Assembly (NCBI RefSeq): GCF_002234675.1
Contig: NC_019871.2
Span: forward strand, 20,740,604-20,804,603
DNA: 64,000 nt
From: Oryzias latipes
Lineage: Eukaryota; Chordata; Actinopteri; Beloniformes; Adrianichthyidae
Direction: 5' to 3'
Below the pieces are notes generated by a model. It was not told the origin of the DNA and searched no databases. It saw nothing but the letters and a program-made list of their open reading frames with translations. Positions 24,150 through 33,471 of the stretch are shown here, piece after piece. How positions within the stretch are numbered: the first letter of the stretch is position 1; the number at the start of each line of letters is the position of its first letter. The position numbers were made by a program, and so were the translations under genes.

Positions 24150-24264
24150 TGTCAAAGTCAGATGGGTGGGGCCAGGATTCAGGATGGTGGTTGCACCAGG
24201 ATAACTGAATTTACTGGATTTGAGTTAGCCCTGCCCATTTGATTTTGACAGGTGAGTTTGAAAA

Positions 24265-24530
24265 ATCAGAACAAAATTAAATGACATATCATACGAACGT
24301 TTTAGGAATGTGGGCGTGGTTAACAAAAAATCAAGTTGGGAAATTCAAAAACTTACTATCGCAGATTCTTCTAAAATTACATAGACCTGTTTGTCACCCC
24401 CAGGCGAGTGAATAAAAATGGTTGCTATAGAGAAAAAAACATCAGAAAAGTTGACATGTTAAAAAAAAAACCATCAATTTGTGTTGTGCAGCTCTAAACT
24501 GGGTTGGCAGCGGGGGTTCAAGCCTGCAAT
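24265..24530. repeat. Interspersed repeat family A, copy 3
   Basis: It shares GACATATCATACGAACG, AATGTGGGCGTGGTTAA, CGCAGATTCTTCTAAAATTACATAGACC and GTCACCCCCAGGCGA with copies 2 and 4. It lies just beyond the presumed 3' end of sln. Confidence 0.6.
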
Positions 24531-24766
24531 GCCACTTGGGTTAATTTTCACTTTTCCCCTTTGGTCCTCCATCAAAAGCTGAAAGTAAATGTAAAGAAGG
24601 TTTAAGGTTAAAAAAACGGTGAATGAAAAGTTTGACATTAAAAGAAGCTGATGCTTTATTGAAATAAAATAGCCTTCTGTGTGGCCGACTGACTCTGAGT
24701 GAGTGTTTTGTCTGTGTTTGTGGCATTTATACTCACACACAATCCAAATAACAGAGACAGCAGCAT

Positions 24767-24772
24767 TTTATT
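24767..24772 (-). terminator. sln: Candidate sln poly(A) signal (AATAAA)
   Basis: TTTATT on the plus strand reads AATAAA on the minus strand, about 305 bases downstream of the sln stop codon. Another copy is at 24655-24660. The choice between them is open. Confidence 0.4.
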
Positions 24773-25076
24773 TTGACAGTTCAGCGCCGAGCAGCTTCAT
24801 TCCATTGAAAATGAACTGTTATTGCATTTTTATTCCCACCTCCCATTACTTTTTGGCACCTGCCTGAAACATGCAGCTGTATTATTGAAGAGTACAAACG
24901 TGGATGTTGTCAGAGAGAGCCATGACTGATATTTGAGCTCATATGAACGATGGGGCCCAGGATCAGACCAGTGACCCTAAAAGGAAACACGTAAACACAA
25001 TCCCGGGACTAAAGTGCCCCCCTTGCAGCCTCTTCTCATCGTTTTGCACCCCGCCCGTCTCTTGGTTCTTAGTGCT

Positions 25077-25172
25077 TCAGTCCTGGTACATTTTCACCAA
25101 CAGCCACATCAGCAGTACGGTGATTAAGACAATCATGAAGTTGAGGAAGAGTTCCTGAGCGGAGCGGTCCAT
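25077..25172 (-). CDS. sln: Sarcolipin, SERCA-regulating transmembrane micropeptide
   Basis: The ATG at 25172-25170 and TGA at 25079-25077 enclose 31 codons in one exon. The peptide has the sarcolipin layout: a short polar N-terminus (MDRSAQ), then [20 protein letters not shown], and a short C-terminal tail VKMYQD. The family's ELFLNF and VLITV..MWLLV signature is plain to see. Mammalian sarcolipin is also 31 aa and ends RSYQY. Sarcolipin lies in the sarcoplasmic reticulum membrane, binds the calcium pump SERCA and uncouples ATP hydrolysis from calcium transport in muscle. The upstream in-frame region lacks a better start. On the minus strand a CTTCCATCACAG acceptor-like sequence lies about 45 bp upstream, so an untranslated exon probably precedes. 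Confidence 0.95.
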   Translation of the reverse strand: MDRSAQELFLNFMIVLITVLLMWLLVKMYQD

Positions 25173-26229
25173 GGTGGATGGACCAACAGGACTGGTGCAA
25201 CAACTGGGATGAAGCTGTGATGGAAGGAATTTCACTCCCTCAAGATACTTTTCCTTAAAGAGGAAAGAGAAAGTACAAATAATAAAAAGAATAGCAGGAA
25301 GATCATGTAAAGTTGAGTGTGTCAGTGATAATTGCTGCCTGTTTATCTTTATTTTATGGGTCAAAACAAGGGTGAAAAGACTATTATTGCCTTCTGTATT
25401 TGTGGCTGTTTTTTAATAAAAGACTTTAAAATTCTCACATAAAACCCACAAAACGAAAAAATAAGCCAACCTACAGTTAAAACTCACATTTTCACTACAA
25501 ACACTTGAAAACACAACTATGCTGTTTAATAAGGATAATTTGTAAACCAATACCTCAGTTTTTTTCTTCTTCAGTCTCACTTTGAATTGGAGGAAATGCT
25601 CCTGCTGAACACGGGCGCAGTAGTGCGTCGTCTTCTACTGATCTTCTCCACAGTCGTGGTCATCCGCTCAAGCATCTGTTCATAGCTGCTGCCCTCTGAA
25701 GCATCCAGTGTTTGGTGCTGCTCCTAAAGTAGCCGTCCTCAGCGGACCGCCCTTTGCTCACATACTGCTCGTGTCACGGGGCAACAGAGTCATTTTTCCA
25801 CCATCTCATCTTGTGGAGTTTCTCTTCATACAAAACTAGGCTGAGCCTCCCTCCTCACACAAAACAAAGTGGAGTTATTTTTACAACATGATGGGTGTAC
25901 TTAGGTTACAGTTGCTCCACAATACTTTCTCATTTGTATCATCTGATGGATGTCGGAAACTCTGACCACAACACAGTGAGGATCTATGCAGACGCGAACA
26001 GCAGGGCAAGAACTTAAAATGTGGTTTGATGTCTTAAAAAAAGGGGCAAACGTATTTTTCCATTGTATTTGTTTAAAGCTCAAAAAGAATATACTTTGAT
26101 TTTCTAATCAAGTCATCATCATACAAAGTTTGATCTATGTATAAGTATTTCTTTAGTTTGTCTTTTTAGGCATATATAATTATATTTATGGAAGTGAAAC
26201 CGAAAGTAAAGTAAATGTGGACAAATTGG
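25173..26229. other. sln 5' flank; nothing firmly identified
   Basis: This region is expected to contain the sln promoter and an untranslated exon on the minus strand. The stretch 25580-25860 is GC-richer than its surroundings and holds the small open frame listed separately. Confidence 0.3.
25577..25723 (-). CDS. Possible terminal coding exon of unknown gene (low confidence)
   Basis: On the minus strand a TTTAG acceptor-like sequence is followed by 48 sense codons and a TGA (25579-25577). The peptide is non-repetitive and hydrophilic, including YEQMLERMTTTVEKISRRRR. I do not recognise it. It could instead be part of the sln 5' untranslated exon. A 48-codon open stretch arises by chance quite often, and the acceptor has a poor pyrimidine tract. 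Confidence 0.15.
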   Translation of the reverse strand, partial: EQHQTLDASEGSSYEQMLERMTTTVEKISRRRRTTAPVFSRSISSNSK

Positions 26230-26721
26230 TTGTGTCCGAATTCCTTCACTACTGAGTCCACTATAGTGAGTTTGCCATTATGTCATGGGGTATGTCCGAA
26301 TTCCCATCCTAACCCCTATATAATGCACTCTAAAGTGTGTTTGCCATTTTGTAGTGCTGTTCAAATCTACAGTTCCAAAATTAAGTGCCCTGGAAATTTC
26401 ACCCAGGAGTCTCTGCGAAAAACCAGTGTGCATCGATGATCACTAGATCGGCGACTATAGACCACAATGCATTGCGTCGAAACATTTCTTACCAACAAAA
26501 TGTATTGAAATGTATTTGTTTTATAAACCATCAACGTTTTTATCTTCAGAAGACAGTGGACTCATAAATAATCGTCGCATTTTAATTCGATTTTATCTTC
26601 ATTAAATCAATGACATAACCGCAGTTTAAAAAAAAAAGTAGTGAGCATGGTGTCCGAATCGCTTTATATTATATTTGCTATATAGTGCAGCACTATATAG
26701 TCTTTTTTTTAGTAATTATGG
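26230..26721. mobile_element. Non-autonomous DNA transposon family X, copy 2 (interrupted)
   Basis: Two head-like sequences (TGTGTCCGAATTCC at 26231 and TATGTCCGAATTCCC at 26291) precede the family body (CTACAGTTCCAAAATT, GTGTGCATCGATGATCACTAGATCGGCG). Near the right end (CACTATATAGTCTTTTTTTTAG) it is cut by the LINE insertion at 26722. The remainder of the right end, TGGGAATTTGGACACA, resumes at 28548. Confidence 0.65.
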
Positions 26722-28540
26722 ATTAACGTTGACCTTAACGTTAGCGCTGCACGCTGGGGTGAAGAGGGTCAAGGCCGCATATGCTCAGAGGATTCAGGGA
26801 CACTTTACGTCCAATAACCTCCGGAGTATGTGGAAGGGCATTAAGTGCATCACAGACTACAACACCAGAGATGCACAATGCCCCCAGGACCCCTCTCTAC
26901 CAGACGCACTCAACCTTTTCTACTGCCGCTTTGAGGACTCCAACACCGCCCCCCCCAGCACCAGACTCACCATCCCACCTGGCGAAGAGCCTTTCAGCGT
27001 GACGCCCGCTGAGGTGAGGAGGACCCTCCAGAGGATCAACCCTCACAAAGCTGCTGGACCCGACAACATCCCTGGACGGGTGCTGAAGGACTGTGCACAC
27101 CAGCTCACAGAGGTGCTGACAGACATTTTCAACACCTCCCTGAAGCAGGCAGTGGTCCCCACCTGCCTGAAAACCACCATCATCATTCCAATCCCCAAAA
27201 CATCCTCAGTAACGGGCCTGAATGACTATTCCATCATAGAATCCATTGATGTCACCAAGGACCTGCACCAATATGCTAACAGGTCAAACCGAACCACAGA
27301 GGGTGCCATCTCCTCTGTGGTCCACACAACCCTCACCCACCTAGAGAACAAGAACTCGTACGTTCGGCTGCTGTTCGTGGACTTCACATCAGCCTTTAAC
27401 ACCATCATCCCACAGACCCTGATCCAAAAACTACACTCATTCGGACTGAGCCCCACTCTGTGCAACTGGGTCTTGGACTTCCTGACGGACAGACCACAGT
27501 CTGTGAAGATCCGCACAATCTTCTCTTCCCCGATCACCCTCAGCACGGGCTCCCCCCCAGGGCTGTGTGCTAAGCCCCCTCCTGTTCACCCTGCTCACGC
27601 ATGACTGCACAGCGAGTCACTTCAGCTGTCTGATTGTGAAGTTTGCGGATGACACAGCCGTGGTTGGACGCATCACCAGCAATGATGAGTCTGACGACAG
27701 GCAGGAGGTGGAACATCTGGAGGGCTGGTGCAGAGACAACAACGTCTGCATCAATGTGAAGAAGACCAAGGAGATGATCGTGGACTTCAGGAAGGACAGA
27801 CCCCCCTCCCCCCATTCACATCAGAGGGGCCGTGGTGGAAGTGGTTTCCAGCTTCAGCTATCTGGGCATGTGCATCTCCAACGACCTTACATGGAGCACC
27901 AACACCTCCTGCCTGGTCAAAAAGGCACATCAGCGCCTCTATTTCCTGAGGAGGCTCAGGCGTGCTGGGATGGGGATCGCAGTCCTGACCTCCTTCTGCA
28001 GGTGTGTGGTGGAGAGCGTCCTGTCCTCCTGCAAACAGTGGTTAAAGCTGCACTGAGGACAGAGGGCTGCAGCCTGCCGACCACCACTGATATCTTTGAG
28101 ACCAGATGCAGGAAACGAGCCTCCTGCATCTTGAAAGACCCCACTCACACCTCACACCCTCTGTTTTCCCTGCTCCCCTCAGGCAGGAGGCTAAGGAGCA
28201 AAAAGAGTAGGACCACCAGACTGAGGAACAGTTTCTTTCCTGAAGCAGTCAGACTGCTTAACTCGAGTTGATCACTGTAACCCTCTCAACCCCATGGACA
28301 ACTTGCTAAATCTCAAGTGCAAAATCGTAGGACTGTGCAATACTATAATATATTCTCCTCTGTGAAATTTTGTAACATATTCTCCACTGTGCAATACTCA
28401 ATGGGAACCATACCAAATCATATTGATAGTTACTTATTCGTGTCTTCTCACTGTAAACGGCTGGCCCGGGACCAGAGAAGCTAATTGTGTTTTATCACTG
28501 TGATAAAATGACAATAAAGATTCCTGATTCCTGACTCCTG
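26722..28540 (+). mobile_element. L2/CR1-type LINE, 5'-truncated, internally deleted
   Basis: Frames from 26750 to 28271 carry reverse transcriptase motifs in order: the region before RT with [24 protein letters not shown] (motif A), SITLSTGSP-like G-S-P (motif B, frame change just after, near 27565), FADDTAVVG (motif C, 27641) and a C-terminal LPSGRRLR..LRNSFFPEAVRLLNSS ending at 28271. About 35 codons between LNDY and IDVTKDLHQY are deleted and the frame is broken again near 27800. The 3' end shows short tandem TTCCTGA units (28521-28540), usual for L2/CR1 tails. ATTATGG flanks it at 26715-26721 and 28541-28547. Confidence 0.85.
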
Positions 28541-28547
28541 ATTATGG

Positions 28548-28760
28548 TGGGAATTTGGACACATTCCTTGTTTCTGAATCTACAGTTCCAAAATCCAGTG
28601 CCCTGGAAATTTTTCCAGAAGTCTGAAAAAAACCAGTGTGCATCGATGCTCACTAGATCGGCGGATATAGACCACAATACATTGCGCTTGAACTTTTTGT
28701 AAGTAAGTAAATGTAATTTTTACAAATCATCCAAGTTTTCATCATCAGAACACAGTTTGA
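28548..28760. mobile_element. Family X sequence, right-end remnant plus further partial copy
   Basis: TGGGAATTTGGACACATTCC completes the terminal repeat of copy 2. It is followed directly by a partial third body (CTACAGTTCCAAAATCCAGTGCCCTGG, GTGTGCATCGATGCTCACTAGATCGGCGG, GACCACAATACATTGCG). Confidence 0.6.
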
Positions 28761-31519
28761 AATGTTCAAATTTATAAGGTTTATTAGGTTTTTACTTCAG
28801 GAAATACTTTCAGAGCTCAATAACCACAAAAGGTTGATCAAAATACTTTCATTCTATAAACCTACTGTAAAATTATAAGTAAATTAAAAAAAGGAAACTT
28901 TTTTACTGAGCAGGATTACCATTGCAACAACACATCATCAGTTGGTTAAAACTAACCTGTCTCACGACGGTTAGTTAAAAAAAAAAAGGAAACTTTTTTT
29001 AACATGAAAATGATGTGTTTTTTGTATTTGTTGCGTTTTCCTTCACTGTCCAATGTAAATGCTGCCGACCACACCGCATCAGTCTGCTCCAACTCAGGAT
29101 TTCTGGCCTCCAGTCCTTCTAAACCTGCTGTATAGCCCATTACTTGGTCCACGTTTTCTGCCCTGCAGTGCATTATTATTCCACTAGGGGCAGTAGAAGG
29201 GCTTTTCCTGCCTATTTCAAAACAGCTGCTTTCATTAAAATCTCAAAAACACTTTTAGCGGGAAACGTTTAGCTAATTTTCAAAACGGTATGGTGAGAAT
29301 AACTCATCTATTGTTATTTGTGTTTTTAAATGAATACTGTAAAGAATGAAAATTTGTTAATTATTAATTCTTTATAATAAAGTTACACCATGTTAAAAAT
29401 GTCTGGATCAAATTTAACACAGTGGGCAAATAAGGTCCTTTTTTCCTGTATTTTTGCATCTTAAACTAACACTGTTGTGAGCATAACCTTATACCAAACC
29501 ACCCAACATATCATAATGTCAAAAAACAGTATTGCTAATCATTTTTTGTGGATTTCATCAGAGTTTTAAAAACATCTTAATCCAAAACATTTGCATTTTC
29601 TGTCACTTCTCTGATATTGGGATTTCCGGGGATACATTTGTGGCGGACAGATGGATCAAGCTTGGAAATGAAGCCATATTGTGACAAATTCAATTCAATT
29701 CAATTCAATTTTATTTGTATAGCCCAGATTCACAACAACAGTCGTCTCGATGTGCTTCGTATCAGCAATTGAAAAAGTAGAACATAAAATCAAAAGGATC
29801 ATGAATAGATAGAATTCAATAAAAAAATACTAAATTGAACAAACTAAACAGACTAAACTAAACTGGACATCCCTGTGAATGTGAAGTTAGAGTGAAAAAA
29901 ATGAACAAATGACAACAGGATTCTCTTATAAAATGTTGAGTGGGACTTTTTTCCATTCTTTGTTCTGTAGTCTAGTTTGTTACCTTTTACTTTGTTGTTA
30001 AGCAGGCTCTGAGAAAAGAGCTTTGACAGGTCCTGCCAACAAAGTTCTCAGCTCATCTCACACTTGACAGCTGCGAAGAACCATGTTGTCTCTGCACAAG
30101 TGTTAACCCCCACCTTCTCCTGCACACACACACAAACACAACACACACAGGGACCACAGGATGACAAAGCACCAAAGCAGCTGCCGTGAACCTTGCCATG
30201 AAAGGATTCCAGGGTTATTCCCAGAGGATTTAGTCGATCAAAACGTCTGCAGGGTCATTCCACCGTTGCTCTGCCAACCTGAGATTGGTGGTTAACATCC
30301 AGGGATACCTACTGCCATGGAGATCCGGTGGAAGGCAATTGAATAATACAAGTCAGGCCGTGCAGGCATGTGGGAGCAGAATTAACCGCTCTGACAGCTG
30401 GGAGTGTTTAAGATAGACAGGTTTTGGCAGGATTGATCCCTAAATTGGTGGACAGACAGAGGGTGTCAACAAGGCCTCAGGGACACCATTCCACTCATTC
30501 TGGGATGCTTTGTGTGGGTTTGTGCTGCTCTGTTGGTGTTTGTTTTGTTCCTGTTTACAATCCTTGACCTTGTTGGAAGCAGCTGTCCTGTTTTGGGCCA
30601 AAACCACATTCCACTGAAGCACTAAAGGTTGATTAAAGCTCAGGATTATGTATGAAACTCGTAACTGGTAAGGTTAGGGTTCAAGTCCAGCTTTACACTA
30701 AGAATGAAAGCCAAAGCAGAGTCTGAATGACAGTGTGTTGAGTTGGATTCAAGAGAATGTCCACATATTTAAACAGACATTTTTCACTAGGTTTTATAAA
30801 AGTTTCATAAGGAAAACAAAGTTATAAACTGTATATTTTCCAAGTTTTGCAATTGTTTTATAACACTTAATGGGGTGGTTCATTCCTTTAGATAAATCCA
30901 GGGTTGATACAAGTTATTCAAAGATCCACTACAATAAAAACAGTGTATTTTTGGTGATTTTTAACATATTCTTGAAGCATTTTCCTCATGATGATTAGGA
31001 TTTCTTCATTCAAATTGTTGTGAAAAAGGAACAGATGAAAAAAATGACATTTGAAAATGAGCTTTATTGTGTTGTAGAAAATACACTGGGCTGGCCACAA
31101 GCTCTCTGCAGAAACAACGTTCTGGTAAATGACACAGTGTTTTTGATTTTTACTAAAAACGGCACAACCATGATTAACAGACCACTGGGAACGATGAAAA
31201 CCTTAACATAAATGACACCGTAACTCAAAGAGAAGAAAACAAAATAAAAAAAAAGGATTGATCCTCATATTTAAAGCAGTCAGAAGTGTGTTTGTTCTCA
31301 AAAAACTTAAAAAATCTTTCTGTTAGTATTTTTACTTCTCTCTGTCTTTAATTTCCTTTTAAAAATAACCAACACCAATGTGTGAATTTACGTCTTGTCA
31401 TTCAGGAAAAGCACTTTTTTTGGCACTTAAAGCCCATTCTTCATGCAAATGTAATGTATCTGGATTATTCATTCACTCCTCATTCATTCTTGTTGATGTA
31501 AGCTACTGATGTAGCCACA
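28761..31519. other. Intergenic DNA; includes (AATTC)n tract and a GC-richer unique stretch
   Basis: At 29690-29710 there is a short AATTC tandem, followed by a TTTTATTTGTATAGCCCAGATTCACA block of a kind very common in fish genomes. 30010-30640 is GC-richer, non-repetitive-looking and free of long open frames, with a short CA tract near 30125. 30880-31230 resembles repeat family B (CTGGTAAATGACACAG, TTAACAGACCACTGGGAACGATG). No gene is recognised. Confidence 0.35.
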
Positions 31520-31705
31520 GCTGCCCTGGGGTGGACTGCCAAAGGCATTCATACACATTCACACACCAGTGGAGCTACACTGGAGGCAGCGAGGGTTAGG
31601 TGTCTTGCCCAAGAACACAACAGCAGTTGACTGGGGAGCAGGGATTGAACTGCCGACCGTTCGATCACTGGACGACCTGCTCGACCGCCTGAGCCACTGC
31701 CGCCC
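31520..31705 (-). mobile_element. tRNA-derived SINE, family S2, minus strand
   Basis: From 31705 leftwards the minus strand starts GGGCGGCAGTGGCTCAGGCGG, an A-box-like head. About 40 bases on comes GGCAGTTCAATCCCTGC (B-box). A body with TTGGGCAAGACACCTAACCC and CCAGTGTAGCTCCACTGG follows. This head-body combination is common in fish SINEs. Confidence 0.7.
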
Positions 31706-31985
31706 AATGTGGGTGAAGGCAGGGCGGATTCTGGACAGGTCGCCAGTTTGTCGCAGAGCCACAATCACACATCTATGCACACCTAGGGACAATTTGCAGT
31801 AACCAATTAACCTACGAAGCATGTTTTTGGGCGACGGGAGGAAGCAGAGAAAACCTACGCATGCACGGGGAGAACATGCAAACTCCACCCAGAAACACCA
31901 CTGGTCTTCTGTTGCAGGTCCCCCAGCTGGGCCTTGAACTGGGGCCTTCTTGCAGTGAGGCAAGAGCGCTAACTACTGCGTTTGC
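31706..31985. repeat. Common teleost interspersed repeat (class unassigned)
   Basis: It contains GGACAGGTCGCCAGTTTGTCGCAG, CATGTTTTTGGGCGACGGGAGG, CACGGGGAGAACATGCAAACTCC and TGAACTGGGGCCTTCTTGC. These blocks are familiar from many fish genomes and recur, more decayed, at about 47960-48190. There is no open reading frame of interest. Confidence 0.55.
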
Positions 31986-31989
31986 ACAG

Positions 31990-33400
31990 CTACGTGAAAA
32001 AAAGGTCCAGGGCTTCCTTTTTCCTACCTACACCTTCATCCAACTCATTAAGATAATCAGAATTCAGGGCAGAAAATTAAAAAAGAATGCAAAATTCTCA
32101 CCACTATATATCTCCAACAAAAGGCAGACAATCAAAAAGACAATTGGATGTCCTTTTTAAAAAGGATCTGATTTAAGTGATCTTTGTTAGCTGAAGAGAA
32201 AATCAAGTGCTAACTTATTTGAGTGTTCGTTAAGGTTTTTACAAAATCAGAGAATCAAGTTTAGTTTTATAGCTGAATTGGTTAAAACACACAAAAATAA
32301 CTGTGCACTTGAATCTTTCTAAATCTTCACAAAAAAGCTAGAAGTACTAACAACTTTCTAACTAATGCCCAATCATTTATGGAGGATTCAAAATAACTCA
32401 GAATAAGTATTTCCTGTATTATCATTGTATGCAAGATGAAATTATGATGCTCCTGAGATGTTAAAAAGAATGTATAAAAGCCACGATTAGAAATAAAAAT
32501 AAATTGTAAATGTTACATTTATAATTTATTTTTATTTCTAATCGTGGCTTTTATACATTGTAAAAAAAATCTAAAATACATAAAATATATAATGCATATA
32601 AATAACCATATAAACGTCATGTCACATGTTGATTTAGAGTAAGTAATTTTTTATTATTATTTTTTTCTTTATGAACAAAATATTACATTTTTTTGACTGC
32701 CTACATTTAAAAAAAAAGCAGCTTTGGCCACGATGATACTCCCCTGTGTGTTTTTCAAACTAAAACTTTTCAAAAATGTTAAATTAAAATTAAGACATGA
32801 AGGGCTCCAACAACCGACAGTCTCTGTTTGATGTTGAGCTGTTTGAGTCCCTAAAAGGAAAACACCAACATGCAGCCTGGTCTGGTTCAAAAAGACTGCA
32901 AAACTGCTCATCTAAGTAATTAGACTCATAAAAGCCAGACATTTCAAGTCAGAATTTAAGTTAACAGAATTTAAGTGAAGTAGTACTTCTTTTATTAAGT
33001 ATACTTGTTTAGCAAGTTTACTATAGACCATGTAGGAGTAGTGTAGGAAGTATACCAACTGAATACTTCTTCAGACTAAATAGGAACATTTTTAAGTTTA
33101 CACTAAATTACATAAAAATTTAAATTAAAGTATACTACTTCACGCTTAAATAGACTACTTTTTGCTGAGGGGAAAAAAATGAAGTATGATCAGTGTTTTC
33201 AATAACTAGAAAATATGTTAACTCCTACGTTTGTGGTACTGAGTTTGTTTAATGCGTAACATAAAGTAATACTTTTTGGACAAAAGTAAGTAACATGTAA
33301 GTTTATATTTCTTGAAAGTAACTGGAACAAAAATTCTTTAAAAAAAATCTTTTTTAACACAACAATGTAAATCCCAGACGTCTTCAGGCCTTTTTATATG
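31990..33400. other. AT-rich intergenic DNA upstream of alkbh8
   Basis: No gene is present. It contains the 91-bp palindrome at 32469-32559 and a degenerate run of AAGTA/TACTT-rich sequence around 32960-33190. Confidence 0.35.
32469..32559. repeat. 91-bp near-perfect palindrome
   Basis: Two 37-base arms, beginning AATGTATAAAAGCCACGATT on the left, are exact reverse complements. The 17-base centre is itself almost palindromic (TAAATGT-T-ACATTTA with one mismatched pair outside it), so the hairpin would have 44 pairs and a one-base centre. It is not part of any repeat family seen elsewhere in the window. Confidence 0.9.
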
Positions 33401-33411
33401 TAATACGTCAT

Positions 33412-33471
33412 CATCCGGAACCTTATTCTTCCAATGCGTGCGTCGCACGGACACTTTTAGTGGACGGGACC
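33412..33471 (+). promoter_or_regulatory. alkbh8: alkbh8 proximal promoter / 5' UTR
   Basis: TCATCCGGAA at 33411-33420 contains a CCGGAA ETS-type core, followed by CpG-containing sequence (CGTGCGTCGCACGG) directly before the start codon context GGGACCATGAAG. There is no TATA box at the expected distance. This is consistent with a housekeeping promoter. Confidence 0.4.

Noticed and set aside
28952..29173. 73-aa minus-strand open frame (HCRAENVDQVMGYTAGL)
   Set aside because: Has a coding-like look but no partner exons; it may be part of a decayed repeat and cannot be supported.
31559..31963. 134-aa minus-strand open frame
   Set aside because: It crosses a SINE and a common interspersed repeat; no protein similarity is recognised.
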